A stretch of 64,000 nt of DNA from Sphingopyxis lindanitolerans (lineage in GTDB: Bacteria; Pseudomonadota; Alphaproteobacteria; Sphingomonadales; Sphingomonadaceae). Shown here in pieces: positions 34,501 to 43,431 of this stretch; the first letter of the stretch is position 1; the number at the start of each line of letters is the position of its first letter. The stretch lies in contig NZ_CM009578.1 in the NCBI RefSeq assembly GCF_002993885.1, positions 747,251 to 811,250 on the forward strand, read 5' to 3'. The notes below the pieces were generated by a model that searched no databases, had not been told where the DNA came from, and saw only the letters and a program-made list of their open reading frames with translations. A program made the translations under genes and the position numbers.

Positions 34501-35754
34501 GAAGATCAGCGTCCCGTCACCATCACCAAAACTGAGCGTCGCGGCGGCGAGGGTCCCGGCGCCTGTCGCGGCCGCACCGGCTGCGGCCCCGATATTCAGG
34601 ATCGCGCTGCTACCACCGTGGGTCGCGATTCTGGCGATCGGCGCGGACACCACGCCACCATCGGCGATGGTCATGGCCGCATTGCCCCGAAAGCCGATAT
34701 GAAAACTCGCGTCATTGTCCCAGCGCGAGGCCGTGCCGTCGGCGTTGATCCCCGAAACTGTGGCTACACCGCTACTACCGGCGTTGGTGCCGATATAGGC
34801 ATTGGGGCTGGAGACAAATCCGCCGTTCGCGATCGTCAGCGTCCCGGCGCCATCGCCCGCGACCTCGATACCGGAGCGGCTTATCCAGCTCGAAACATTC
34901 CCGGCGCTGTCGGCGCCCGATACGGTCACGCTTCCTTCACCGGTCGACCGCTCGCCGATATAGCCGTAATTTCCCGTGACCGACGCGCCTCCCGTGACGG
35001 TCAGCCTCCCCGTGCCACCCGCTCCGACCGTGATGCTGCCGCCGTTGATCCAGCGAGATCCGGCGCCCGTCGCCATCACCTCGCCACGGCCGCCGGCTGC
35101 CCCGCCGATGATGCCGTTGAAATTCTCGACGATCCCGCCATCCTCGATCGACAACAGGCCTTCGCCAAAAGTGCCGACGTCCAGGCCGCGAACGACATTC
35201 ACCCAGCGCGACGCATTGCCATCGGCATCGGTGCCCCGGACCGTCACTGTCCCCTTGCTGCCGGCATCCTTGCCGATCGAGCCCGAATCACTGGAGACCT
35301 TGCCGCCGCCTTCAACCGTCAGCGTCCCGGTGCCGCCCACCCCGATCTGCAGGGCCGCGGAATTGATCCAATGCGAGGCATTGCCGGCACCGTCATTGCC
35401 CGAAACCATGACCGTGCCGATGCCGCTGGCATCGTCGCCAACACGCCCGGCGGTGTTCGAAACGACGCCGCCATCCTTGATCGTCAGCGTCCCCGTTCCG
35501 CCATCGCCGACGATGAGCACGCCCCCCAAATCCCATGGGTTGGGTTTATCGCCGGGAACGGTCACGATGCCGCTGTTCACGCCGTCGTCGATGACCTCCT
35601 GCGCCGACGCCGCGCTGGCCGAAGCCAGGATCAAGGCCAGGGCCGAAATTCCCGTGCCGACGACCATGCGGCCGGACCGCGCCCGCAGCGGAGCGAAGGA
35701 AACGCCCCTCAACGGCATGGGAATGGATTCGGTATTCATCTGGATATCGTTCAT
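31594..35754 (-). CDS. Autotransporter (type Va) with repeat passenger
   Basis: A 1386-residue surface or secreted protein. Residues 1-52 form an extended signal peptide ending ASAASAQ. Residues 75-370 contain about six repeats of some 48 residues, each with a G-x-LTI-x-DGG-x-V core followed by a VTVSG and ASRWIN-like end. PATR-type repeats follow (GTLQIGDGGTTGSIQGDVAN and a second copy). The last 270 residues are the translocating beta barrel, from GAWGQAIGSWG to the terminal NFRF. The start at 35754 has GAAAGG upstream; an ATG five codons earlier does not. It is probably an adhesin or biofilm factor; no catalytic motif was seen. Confidence 0.9.
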   Translation of the reverse strand: MNDIQMNTESIPMPLRGVSFAPLRARSGRMVVGTGISALALILASASAASAQEVIDDGVNSGIVTVPGDKPNPWDLGGVLIVGDGGTGTLTIKDGGVVSNTAGRVGDDASGIGTVMVSGNDGAGNASHWINSAALQIGVGGTGTLTVEGGGKVSSDSGSIGKDAGSKGTVTVRGTDADGNASRWVNVVRGLDVGTFGEGLLSIEDGGIVENFNGIIGGAAGGRGEVMATGAGSRWINGGSITVGAGGTGRLTVTGGASVTGNYGYIGERSTGEGSVTVSGADSAGNVSSWISRSGIEVAGDGAGTLTIANGGFVSSPNAYIGTNAGSSGVATVSGINADGTASRWDNDASFHIGFRGNAAMTIADGGVVSAPIARIATHGGSSAILNIGAAAGAAATGAGTLAAATLSFGDGDGTLIFNHSDANYEFTAQLSSNGTGAHILEHHAGTTMLTGNSVDFSGTTTISGGQIVVNGTLGGTTHVLADGTLAGAGTLTGAIDIADGGTLRGMQGQTLTMASLALSSGSNIDVTLGAPGNAAGLFSITSDIVLDGQLNVTSDLGYGQGVYRLFDYGGTVTDNGLDIAAMPVGTTGEVQTSVDKQVNLVVSGPPDPGPVPDIQFWNGTTIVANGAINGGGGVWNDVNINWTDANGTRVDVWGSKLAVFQNNPDVVTVDGGVAATGMQFIGEGWRIEGDAITLAGDNGATTIRVGDGSGAGTHVATIASTLSGASTLVKDDQGLLILSGENSYSGGTAIKAGTLQIGDGGTTGSIQGDVANDGLFAFNRSDAISFGGEISGTGDVTLRGGDVTFTAANNYAGTTALLAGATLRLGDGGTVGSITGPVDNAGTLVFNRSDDIAFAGAISGDGTIRHLGGGKTELTADSSAFAGTTEVGAGILAVNGSLGGAMNLLAGGRLQGTGTVGDLIVSGTIAPGNSIGTLNVAGNISFAAGSIYEVEANAAGEADRIAASGTATINGGSVQVLEGDGDYRPQTDYTILTAGGGVTGTFTDVTSNLAFLDPSLVYGANNVTLRLTRNSISFAGIGLTPNQIAAGAGTESLDWGSPVVDAVMQLSAEQGRDAFDQLSGEIHPSARHAMIEDSRLVRHAVWDRLRGASSDDRGGAWGQAIGSWGHSGGDGNAARLDRSTAGLLMGVDRASETMRFGVVGGYSRTNIDLDARGSSGKIGNFHLGAYAGGQWGDVAVRTGLTYSWHDIQTTRRIGFAGFSDTARAEYGGGTFQAFGELGYGFDLGRTELEPFASLAYVRAKNDAFEEVGGDAILLGGKATTDVTFSTLGLRTATMFDLGKADASFRAAAGWRHAFGDNLPITAMGYQAGGNAFAIAGLPVTRDAATVEAGLDVAVSSRARIGIGYSGQIGSRLADHSAKASINFRF

Positions 35755-36022
35755 TTGGGAACCTTTCATGGAAATTTCGCACCAGCCATCGGCGGCCGAG
35801 CCGCGAGCACGGCGATTGCTGGGATTTCCATGACCGGTGCGCCCGGTGAATTGGATAGCCGCCGCGACGAATGGCTCAGCGTCGCGACCGACGCGACATG
35901 ACGGCAAGCGCCGGACGCAAAAAGGCACGACCAATGGTCGACTGGGGCGACGAACGGGCTATGCTCGGATTGCGATTGCCCAGCCGTAACGGGGCAACGG
36001 TTTGAAATGGAAGCGGATTGGA

Positions 36023-36829
36023 ATGACATCGCTGAAAGTCATGGCGGTCGATGACGAGGAACTGGCGCTCCGCCGCATCACGCTGTTGATGGGAGAAATC
36101 GAAGGCGCAGAGCTTGTGGCGACCACCCAGGACCCGCTCGACGCGCTGGCCCAGATCGACCGTCTGCGGCCCGACGTCCTGCTGCTGGACATCCATATGG
36201 CCGGGCTCGACGGGATCGAACTGGCCGAACATCTGCTCCAGACCGGCGGTTACGTCCCGCAGATCATATTCGTGACCGCGTTCAACCAGCACGCCGTCCG
36301 CGCCTTTGACGCGCGCGCGGTCGATTATGTGCTGAAACCGGTGCGGGCGGACCGACTGAAGGTCGCGCTGGATCGGGCCCGCGATCAGATCGAGCAGGAA
36401 CGCGCCTCGCAATATGCCGCCCATCTCGAACGCGTGGTTCACGAACTGCGGCGGCAGATGCCGCCCGCATCAAGCGACGGCGATGGTGACGAACAGGAGA
36501 TATGGGCGCAGCGGGGCGGCAATTATGTCCGCCTGCTGCCGCGTGACATCGAATGGGCGGAATCGGAACGCGACTATGTCCATATCCATAATCACGAGCG
36601 GGCCTTTCTGCTGCGGACCACCATGACGGCGCTGAGCGATCGGCTGGGCAGCGAACAGTTCATCCGCGTGCGCAGATCCGCACTGGTGCGCCTCGATCGT
36701 ATCGAATCGATACGCGACCGCGGCTATGGCCATGTCCATGTGCTGCTGCGATCCGGCACACAGGTGCGAGTGGGGCGAACCTATCTCAAGCCCTTGCGCG
36801 AACGAATGAACCCGGGCGATGCCGGATAA
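36023..36829 (+). CDS. LytR/AlgR-type response regulator
   Basis: A 268-residue two-component regulator. The receiver domain has the acidic pair VDDEE, the phosphorylation Asp in LLLDIHM, Thr in VTAFNQ and Lys in YVLKPV. The C-terminal LytTR DNA-binding domain starts near residue 160 (WAQRGGNYVRLLPRDIEWAE through FIRVRRSALVRLDRI). The ATG at 36023 is used; a TTG at 36002 is an alternative. It is divergent from the autotransporter and convergent with a LytS-like kinase that is its likely partner. Confidence 0.93.
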   Translation: MTSLKVMAVDDEELALRRITLLMGEIEGAELVATTQDPLDALAQIDRLRPDVLLLDIHMAGLDGIELAEHLLQTGGYVPQIIFVTAFNQHAVRAFDARAVDYVLKPVRADRLKVALDRARDQIEQERASQYAAHLERVVHELRRQMPPASSDGDGDEQEIWAQRGGNYVRLLPRDIEWAESERDYVHIHNHERAFLLRTTMTALSDRLGSEQFIRVRRSALVRLDRIESIRDRGYGHVHVLLRSGTQVRVGRTYLKPLRERMNPGDAG

Positions 36830-36850
36830 GGCGGACGCCCCCTATCGACG

Positions 36851-37987
36851 CTATGCCAATTCCTTGGCGCGGGCGTCGTTGCTGTCGTGAATCGCAAATT
36901 TCACCGGAAGGCGTATTTCGGATCGAAATCCCTCCTTCAACGCGATGGTGATCAGTACCGCGTCCGACCCATATAATGTTTCCAGCCGCTCCCGCGTGTT
37001 GGCCAGGCCGATGCCCAGCCCTTGCGCCGCGGGCACCGCGCGCCTTTCCTGCGCATGATCGTCAACCGTCAGGATCAGATGGCCGTCGACTGCACGGGCC
37101 GCGATCCTCAGACTCATCTCTCCCATCGCGCTATTAAAGCCATGCTTCATCGCATTCTCCACCAACGGCTGGAGGATGAAATTGGGTATCAGCGCTTGCC
37201 CCAGCTCTTCCGGGCAATCCAATTCGACGCGGATACGATCGCCAAAGCGGATTTTCTCCACGCTCAGATAGGCGGTCGTCAGGGCGATCTCGTCGATCAG
37301 CGGCTGTTCGGTGCCATCAGATTGCTCGAGCGAAAAGCGCAGGAAATCGGCCAGGCTATCCGCCATCTCGGCGGCGGCCCGCTCGTCGTTGGTGATGGCC
37401 AGCGTCGAAATGGCGCTCAGCGAATTGACCATGAAATGCGGGTCGAGTTGCAGGCGCAACATCTTCAGTTCAGCTTGCGCGCTGCGCGCGTCGGCTATGG
37501 CCAGGTCCAATTTCGTCTGCGTCAGCGCGATCTCCCGCGTCTTGGAAAGATGCGCGACGAACGAAAGCCAGAGCAGCGCCGCATTGCAGGTATAGAGCGC
37601 GAAATAGATGGTCCAGGTGATCAACAGCAATTTGGGATTGGTGTCGGGCATGACATGACCCGGGAAAATCGGAACGAACAACGCCTGGGTTCCGTAATCG
37701 GCCGCCGTCTGTAAAGTCGCAGCCAAAGCGATGGTGACGATGATCGCCGGCACGGCAACGATCGCCCGCCGCTTCTGAAGCAGCCGGACCGGCCCAAAAA
37801 GCAAAGTCGTGATCGCCGCCGCGGTGCAAACGGTGATTGGCACGATCAGATAGGCGCTCACCGTGTGCATTTGGCCAAAGAAGATCGCGCCGAGCGTAAC
37901 AACGGTACTCGACGCAAGCCACAGGATCATCGAAAGTTGGAACGCCAGCCGCAATTCGGGCGATCGGTCCCTATTCCATCGCATCAT
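36851..37987 (-). CDS. LytS-like sensor histidine kinase
   Basis: A 378-residue membrane kinase with five or so hydrophobic helices in residues 15-155, then a His_kinase segment LRLQLDPHFMVNSLSAISTL carrying the phosphoacceptor His, and an ATPase domain with PNFILQPLVENAMKHG and GIGLANTRERLETLYG. It should phosphorylate the LytTR regulator encoded convergently 21 bp away. The start at 37987 was chosen for GGGGAA eight bases upstream; in-frame ATGs further 5' would add up to 34 residues. Confidence 0.9.
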   Translation of the reverse strand: MMRWNRDRSPELRLAFQLSMILWLASSTVVTLGAIFFGQMHTVSAYLIVPITVCTAAAITTLLFGPVRLLQKRRAIVAVPAIIVTIALAATLQTAADYGTQALFVPIFPGHVMPDTNPKLLLITWTIYFALYTCNAALLWLSFVAHLSKTREIALTQTKLDLAIADARSAQAELKMLRLQLDPHFMVNSLSAISTLAITNDERAAAEMADSLADFLRFSLEQSDGTEQPLIDEIALTTAYLSVEKIRFGDRIRVELDCPEELGQALIPNFILQPLVENAMKHGFNSAMGEMSLRIAARAVDGHLILTVDDHAQERRAVPAAQGLGIGLANTRERLETLYGSDAVLITIALKEGFRSEIRLPVKFAIHDSNDARAKELA

Positions 37988-38207
37988 CGTTCGTTCCCCG
38001 CCTTGCCGCGCCATGCTATGCTCGGCAACGGTCCATTGCTCGCATAAATCGGCTGTGTATCGCAACTCTGCCTGATCGAGCCCAAACAAATGATGAGGAT
38101 TTTATCATGATGAGATGAGTAACCGCACCCAACGCTTCATGAAATCAACTGATCATTTCCAGATAACTATAACATCGGTGTTCCAGCAAAGGCCGGGATG
38201 ACGGTTC

Positions 38208-40868
38208 TTATTTCGCCTTCAGCGCAGCCTGCGCGGCAGCGAGCCGGGCGATCGGCACACGGTAGGGCGAGGCGCTGACATAGTCGAGGCCGGTCTGCTC
38301 GCAGAAATGGATGCTCGGCGCGTCGCCGCCATGCTCGCCGCAGATGCCGAGTTTGACGTTCGGGCGCGTCTTGCGGCCGCGCGTCGCGGCGATCTCGATC
38401 AGCTGGCCGACGCCCTCGACATCGAGGCTGACGAACGGGTCGGTGACGAAAATGCCCTTGTCGACATATTGCGTCAGGAAGCGCCCGGCATCGTCGCGGC
38501 TGACCCCGAGCGTCGTCTGCGTCAGGTCATTGGTGCCGAAGCTGAAAAATTCCGCCGTTTCGGCAATCTCGCCCGCCATTAGCGCGGCGCGCGGCAGTTC
38601 GATCATCGTGCCGACGAGATAGGCGATCTCGCGCCCCTTTTCGGCGAACACCGCCTTCGCCTGGGCATCGACGACCGCCTTCATCAGGTCGAATTCGCGG
38701 CGCGTCGCGACCAGCGGGATCATCACCTCGGGGATCGGCGCCGCGCCGGTCGCGGCGGCGACATCGCACGCCGCCTCGAAAATCGCGCGCGCCTGCATCT
38801 CATAGATTTCGGGGTAAGTGACGCCGAGGCGGCAGCCGCGATGGCCGAGCATCGGATTGAATTCGTGCAGTTCGTTGGCGCGGGCCTTGAGCGCTTCGAT
38901 GCCGACGCCCGCCGCCGCCGCGACCTCGGCGAAATCTTCCTCGCGCGTCGGCAGGAATTCGTGGAGCGGCGGATCGAGCAGGCGGATGGTCACGGGCAGC
39001 CCCACCATCACGCCGAAGATCGCGGCAAAGTCGCCGCGCTGTTCGGGCAGCAATTTGGCGAGCGCGGCGCGGCGACCGGCTTCGCTGTCCGCGAGGATCA
39101 TCTCGCGGACCGCGGTGATGCGCGCGGCGTCGAAGAACATATGTTCGGTGCGGCACAGCCCGATGCCCTCGGCGCCAAAATCGCGCGCGACCTGGGCGTC
39201 CTGCGGGGTTTCGGCGTTGGTGCGGACCTTCATGCGGCGCACCTTGTCGGCCCAGCCCATCAGCGTGCCGAAATCGCCGACCAGTTCGGGGAGCAGGGTC
39301 GGAACCTCGCCCGCCATCACTTCGCCGGTCGATCCGTCGAGGGTGAGGATGTCGCCTTCGCGCAGTTCGCGGCCCGCGACGCGCAGCACGCGCGCATTGC
39401 CGTCGATCGACAGCCCGCCCGCGCCCGAAACGCAGGGACGCCCCATGCCGCGCGCGACGACCGCCGCGTGGCTGGTCATCCCGCCGCGCGCGGTCAATAT
39501 GCCTTTCGCAGCGTGCATGCCGTGGATATCTTCGGGCGAGGTTTCGGTGCGGACGAGGATCACCGCCTCGCCCATGCCCGCGGCTTTCTCCGCACTGTCG
39601 GCGTCGAACATGATCCTGCCCGACGCGGCGCCGGGGCTCGCGGGGAGCCCCTTGGTCAGCACGTCGCGCGGCGCCTTGGGGTCGAGCGTCGGGTGGAGCA
39701 ACTGGTCGAGCGCGCCGGGATCGACGCGGCCGACGGCTTCCTCTTCGGAAATCAGCCCTTCGGCCACCATCTCGCACGCGATGCGCAGCGCCGCCTTGGC
39801 GGTGCGCTTGCCGCTGCGCGTCTGCAGCATCCACAGCGTCCCGCGTTCGACGGTGAACTCGATGTCCTGCATGTCGCGATAATGGGTTTCGAGCGTGTCG
39901 AAGACGCGGCCCAGCTCGCCGAAGGTGTCGGGCATCGCCTCTTCCATCGACAGCGGCTTGGCGCCCGCCTTTTCGCGCGCGATTTTCGTGAGATATTGCG
40001 GGGTGCGGATACCCGCAACGACATCCTCGCCCTGCGCGTTGATCAGCCATTCGCCGTACCAGGCGCGCTCGCCGGTGGCGGGATCGCGGGTGAAGGCGAC
40101 GCCGGTGGCCGAGGTGTCGCCCATATTGCCGAACACCATCGCCTGGACATTGACCGCAGTGCCCCATTCGCCGGGGATGCTGTTCAGGCGGCGATAGACT
40201 TTTGCGCGGTCACTTTCCCAACTCGCGAAGACGGCGCCGATCGCGCCCCAGAGCTGATCCTTCGGCTCCTGCGGGAAGGGCGCGCCGGTTTCGCGCTCGA
40301 CGATCGCCAGATAGTCGCGGACGAGCGCCTGCCAATCCTCGGCGGACATCTCGGTATCGAGGTAAAAGCCCTTGTCCTCCTTCGCGATTTCGAGCGCTTC
40401 CTCGAACTCGGCATGGTCGAGGCCCATGACGACGTCGGCGTACATCTGGACGAAGCGGCGATAGCTGTCCCACGCGAAACGCGGATCGCCCGACGCATCG
40501 GACAGGCCGACGACGGTGCGATCATTGAGCCCGAGGTTGAGGACGGTGTCCATCATCCCCGGCATCGACACGCGCGCGCCCGAACGGACCGAGACGAGCA
40601 GCGGGTTCGCGGCGTCGCCGAAGCGCCGGCCGGTGATCCCCTCGATATGCGCGATTCCGCTTTCGACCTCTTCGACCAAGCCAGCCGGGAATTGCTCGCC
40701 ATGGGCATAATAGGCGGTGCAGACGTCGGTGGTGATCGTAAAGCCCGGCGGCACCGGCAGGCCGATCGAGGCCATTTCGGCGAGATTCGATCCCTTGCCG
40801 CCCAGCAAATCCTTCGAGCGTTCGCTTGTCGTCACGTCGCCGCCGAACAAATGCACCATCGTCGTCAT
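38208..40868 (-). CDS. ppdK: Pyruvate, phosphate dikinase
   Basis: An 886-residue cytoplasmic enzyme interconverting pyruvate, ATP and phosphate with phosphoenolpyruvate, AMP and pyrophosphate. The ATP-grasp N-terminus has LLGGKGSNLAEMASIGLPVP, the swivelling domain has the phospho-His segment GGMTSHAAVVARGMGRPCVS, and the C-terminal PEP barrel has GICGEHGGD and FGTNDLTQTTLG. The ATG at 40868 follows AGGAG. Full length; monocistronic. Confidence 0.97.
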   Translation of the reverse strand: MTTMVHLFGGDVTTSERSKDLLGGKGSNLAEMASIGLPVPPGFTITTDVCTAYYAHGEQFPAGLVEEVESGIAHIEGITGRRFGDAANPLLVSVRSGARVSMPGMMDTVLNLGLNDRTVVGLSDASGDPRFAWDSYRRFVQMYADVVMGLDHAEFEEALEIAKEDKGFYLDTEMSAEDWQALVRDYLAIVERETGAPFPQEPKDQLWGAIGAVFASWESDRAKVYRRLNSIPGEWGTAVNVQAMVFGNMGDTSATGVAFTRDPATGERAWYGEWLINAQGEDVVAGIRTPQYLTKIAREKAGAKPLSMEEAMPDTFGELGRVFDTLETHYRDMQDIEFTVERGTLWMLQTRSGKRTAKAALRIACEMVAEGLISEEEAVGRVDPGALDQLLHPTLDPKAPRDVLTKGLPASPGAASGRIMFDADSAEKAAGMGEAVILVRTETSPEDIHGMHAAKGILTARGGMTSHAAVVARGMGRPCVSGAGGLSIDGNARVLRVAGRELREGDILTLDGSTGEVMAGEVPTLLPELVGDFGTLMGWADKVRRMKVRTNAETPQDAQVARDFGAEGIGLCRTEHMFFDAARITAVREMILADSEAGRRAALAKLLPEQRGDFAAIFGVMVGLPVTIRLLDPPLHEFLPTREEDFAEVAAAAGVGIEALKARANELHEFNPMLGHRGCRLGVTYPEIYEMQARAIFEAACDVAAATGAAPIPEVMIPLVATRREFDLMKAVVDAQAKAVFAEKGREIAYLVGTMIELPRAALMAGEIAETAEFFSFGTNDLTQTTLGVSRDDAGRFLTQYVDKGIFVTDPFVSLDVEGVGQLIEIAATRGRKTRPNVKLGICGEHGGDAPSIHFCEQTGLDYVSASPYRVPIARLAAAQAALKAK

Positions 40869-40970
40869 GTCTAACTCCTGCTGCCCCGGGGAGGAGGTCG
40901 CGGCTGGATAGGTATGCAATACCAGTTGGTCGATTCAGTTTTACTTTGTCATTCTCAAGGCTTCTCAAAT

Positions 40971-41050
40971 CCGTTCGCATCGAGCGAAGTCGAGATGCCC
41001 ATCTGTCGCTCGTGCCTTCACGGTGTCTCGACTTCGTTCGACACGAACGG
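40971..41050. repeat. Inverted intergenic repeat pair
   Basis: Two 30-bp arms (40971-41000 and 41021-41050) are inverted copies with about five differences, sharing GAGCGAAGTCGAGA-like cores. The unit resembles the CGAAGTCGAGACACC repeats widespread between sphingomonad genes. It separates ppdK from glyS and could fold into a hairpin at the 3' end of neither gene, since both read leftward; it lies upstream of ppdK's neighbour glyS stop. Confidence 0.6.
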
Positions 41051-41067
41051 GATTTCCTATGCCGGTC

Positions 41068-43431
41068 CTATCCTTCGATCTTCGAGAAATCCGCGACGCC
41101 ATGCACCGCGCCGGTAAATCTCGCGAGCAGGCCGAGCCGGTAGGCGCGGACCGCTTCGTCGGGGTCGTTGACCATCACGCCGTCGAAAAAGGCGTCGATC
41201 GGGGCGCGGAGGCTGGCCAGCGCGGCCATCGCGTCGGTGAAGCGTTCGTCGGCGACCGCGGCGGAGGCGGCGGGTTCGGCGGCGTCGAGCGCGGCGAGCA
41301 GCGCGCTTTCCGCCGGTTCGTATTCCCCCCTCCCGCTTGCGGGAGGGGTCGGGGGAGGGCCTGTTTCGTCGGAAGCGGCATCAGACATGCCCTCCCCTAG
41401 CCCCTCCCGCAAGCGGGAGGGGGACGTCTCGCCCGCCTGCTTCAGGATATTCGCCGCGCGCTTGTAGCCCGCGAGCAGGTTCGCGCCGTCCTCGGTCGCC
41501 ATGAACGCCTGCAACGCGTTCACGCGCGCGAGCAGGCGGACAAGATCGTCCTCGCCACCGAGGGCGAACACCGCATCGATCAGGTCGTGCCGAACGCCGG
41601 CTTCGCGCTGCTGGACTTTGAGGCGGTCGGCAACAAACGGCAGCACGCTGTAAATGTCACGATGCAAAGTGGCGATGTAATCGGGTTCTTCCGTCTCACT
41701 ACGCAGATGCTCAAGATACTCTTTGCGATCAAACTGATCGATTAGATTTGCCCTGCCAAGTGCTTCCAGATCGCGCACAACTATCGCTGCGACGCGAGTG
41801 CCAGAAATCAGTGGTACCAACTCAATCGCTGCGAGACTCGTCAACGTGTTGATATAGGTCCGAAGATCGTTTTCGATGATGATGCGAATGATGGATATCG
41901 CGGCACGCCTAAGTGCAAACGGGTCCTTCGATCCCGTCGGAGGTTCTCCAATAGCAAAGAAGGCAACAAGCGTATCCAGCTTATCCGCCAGCGCCACAGC
42001 CACCGTCGCCGGCGCGGTCGGCACGTCGTCGCCCTGCCCGACCGGCTTGTAATGGTCGCGGATTGCGTCGGCGACAGCATTGGGCAAGCCTTCGGCGCGG
42101 GCGTAATAGCCGCCCATCAGGCCCTGCAATTCGGGGAATTCTCCGACCATTTCGGTAACGAGGTCGGCCTTCGCCAGCCGCGCGGCGCGTTCGGCCTGGT
42201 CGGCCAAATCTCCCCTCCCGCTTACGGGAGGGGTCGGGGGAGGGCTTGTTGGGGTGGGCGACGCAGACAGGCCCTCCCCTAACCCCTCCCGCAAGCGGGA
42301 GGGGGATTCAGTGACGATGCCCTCTTCAACCAACCACCGTGCCAGCTTCGCCACCCGCTCAACCTTGTCGGCGACGGTGCCCAGCTTCTCGTGGAACGTG
42401 ATGCGGTCGAGTTTCTTCGCGTGATCTTCCAGCTTGGTCTTGCGATCCTGATCCCAGAAGAAACGCGCATCGGACAAACGCGCCGCCAGCACCTTGCGGT
42501 TGCCCGCAACGATCTCCGCGCCGCCATCGACCGCGTCGATATTCGCGGTGCAGACGAAGCCGTTGGCGAGCTTGCCGTTCGCATCGTTCACGACGAAATA
42601 TTTCTGGTTCACGCGCGCCGTCAACTGGATGACCTCGGGCGGCACCTCCAGAAATGCTTCGTCGAAGCGGCCGAGCAGCGGCACCGGCCATTCGGTGAGG
42701 CCGGCGTTCTCGATTACCAGACCTTCGTCCGCGACGAGCGTCAGCCCGGCGTCGGCGGCGGCCTTGGCGGCGCCGGTGCGGATGATCGACTGGCGTTCTT
42801 CCTGGTCGACGATGACGTGGCACGCCCGCAGCTTTTCGGCATAGTCGGCCGCCGAGCCGATGGTGATCTCGCCGGGACAGTGGAAGCGGTGGCCGCGGGT
42901 CGCGAAACCGGCGGCAATCCCGCTGACTTCACACGCAATCAGCTTTTCGCCGAAAATCGCGACGATGCCCGACAGCGGGCGGACCCAGCGCAGGCTTTCG
43001 CTGCTCGCACTCGCCTTGCCCCAGCGCATCGCCTTGGGCCAGGCAAAGGCGCGGACGATCGCGGGGATCGCCTCGGCCAGCACCTCTGCGGTCGCACGGC
43101 CGGGCTTGTCGATCACCGCGAACCATGTGCCGTCGCGATCCTGAAGCTGGTCCTGAGTCAGGCTGGTCTTGCGCAGAAAACCCTCGAGCGCCTGCGGCGG
43201 CGCACTGCTGCGCGGACCTTTGAGTTCTTCGCTTACCGCGGCGGTCGCTTCGGGAAGACCCTTGGCGATCAGCGCGAGGCGGCGCGGGGTCGACCAGATG
43301 GTAAGCTCGCCCGCTTCGAGGCCCGCGGCGCCGAGCTGTGCGCGGAACAGCTTTTCGAGTTCGGCGCGCGCGCCGGCCTGCATCCGCGCCGGAATCTCCT
43401 CGCTGCGCAGTTCAAGAAGGAAATCGGTCAC
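41068..43431 (-). CDS. glyS: Glycyl-tRNA synthetase beta subunit, with two inserted palindromic elements
   Basis: The beta subunit of the tetrameric glycyl-tRNA synthetase, 787 residues, with [15 protein letters not shown] at the start and the expected downstream order through [20 protein letters not shown] and DPFALRRAA. The start is GTG at 43431, overlapping the glyQ stop (GTGA). The length exceeds the family norm because two proline/glycine-rich stretches of 31-33 residues (encoded at 42211-42303 and 41326-41424) are inserted in frame; each is a translated palindromic repeat. The flanking sequence reads as a continuous glyS, so the protein is probably functional. Confidence 0.95.
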   Translation of the reverse strand: MTDFLLELRSEEIPARMQAGARAELEKLFRAQLGAAGLEAGELTIWSTPRRLALIAKGLPEATAAVSEELKGPRSSAPPQALEGFLRKTSLTQDQLQDRDGTWFAVIDKPGRATAEVLAEAIPAIVRAFAWPKAMRWGKASASSESLRWVRPLSGIVAIFGEKLIACEVSGIAAGFATRGHRFHCPGEITIGSAADYAEKLRACHVIVDQEERQSIIRTGAAKAAADAGLTLVADEGLVIENAGLTEWPVPLLGRFDEAFLEVPPEVIQLTARVNQKYFVVNDANGKLANGFVCTANIDAVDGGAEIVAGNRKVLAARLSDARFFWDQDRKTKLEDHAKKLDRITFHEKLGTVADKVERVAKLARWLVEEGIVTESPSRLREGLGEGLSASPTPTSPPPTPPVSGRGDLADQAERAARLAKADLVTEMVGEFPELQGLMGGYYARAEGLPNAVADAIRDHYKPVGQGDDVPTAPATVAVALADKLDTLVAFFAIGEPPTGSKDPFALRRAAISIIRIIIENDLRTYINTLTSLAAIELVPLISGTRVAAIVVRDLEALGRANLIDQFDRKEYLEHLRSETEEPDYIATLHRDIYSVLPFVADRLKVQQREAGVRHDLIDAVFALGGEDDLVRLLARVNALQAFMATEDGANLLAGYKRAANILKQAGETSPSRLREGLGEGMSDAASDETGPPPTPPASGRGEYEPAESALLAALDAAEPAASAAVADERFTDAMAALASLRAPIDAFFDGVMVNDPDEAVRAYRLGLLARFTGAVHGVADFSKIEG
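41326..41424. repeat. In-frame palindromic element in glyS, copy 1
   Basis: A 99-bp (33-codon) unit with 35-bp inverted arms around a unique centre of about 28 bp. Each arm contains CCCTCCCGCTTGCGGGAGGG, itself a palindrome, plus GGGGGAGGGC. It is translated without stop codons as a segment rich in Pro, Gly, Arg and Ser, placed between QAGET and EYEPAES in a linker before the C-terminal helices of GlyS. Confidence 0.9.
42211..42306. repeat. In-frame palindromic element in glyS, copy 2
   Basis: A 96-bp unit of the same family as 41326-41424, with matching arms and a different centre. One arm has CTTACGGGAG in place of CTTGCGGGAG. It reads through in the same frame relation ([12 protein letters not shown] at one end, PPPTPP and SGRG at the other) and sits between VTES and DLADQAE, which would otherwise be continuous. 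Confidence 0.9.

Noticed and set aside
33019..35901. 960-codon plus-strand frame opposite the autotransporter
   Set aside because: The minus strand encodes a coherent signal peptide, repeats and barrel; the opposite frame has no ribosome-binding site and no domain.
36850..38207. LytTR binding direct repeats around the kinase gene
   Set aside because: No pair of direct repeats with the usual spacing was found; short ATGATGAG-like repeats near 38090-38125 are too simple to count.
38841..40874. 677-codon plus-strand frame
   Set aside because: It is antisense to ppdK, which contains the full set of catalytic motifs.
41326..42306. CRISPR-like array in glyS
   Set aside because: Only two units 885 bp apart, palindromic and inside a coding frame; no regular spacers.
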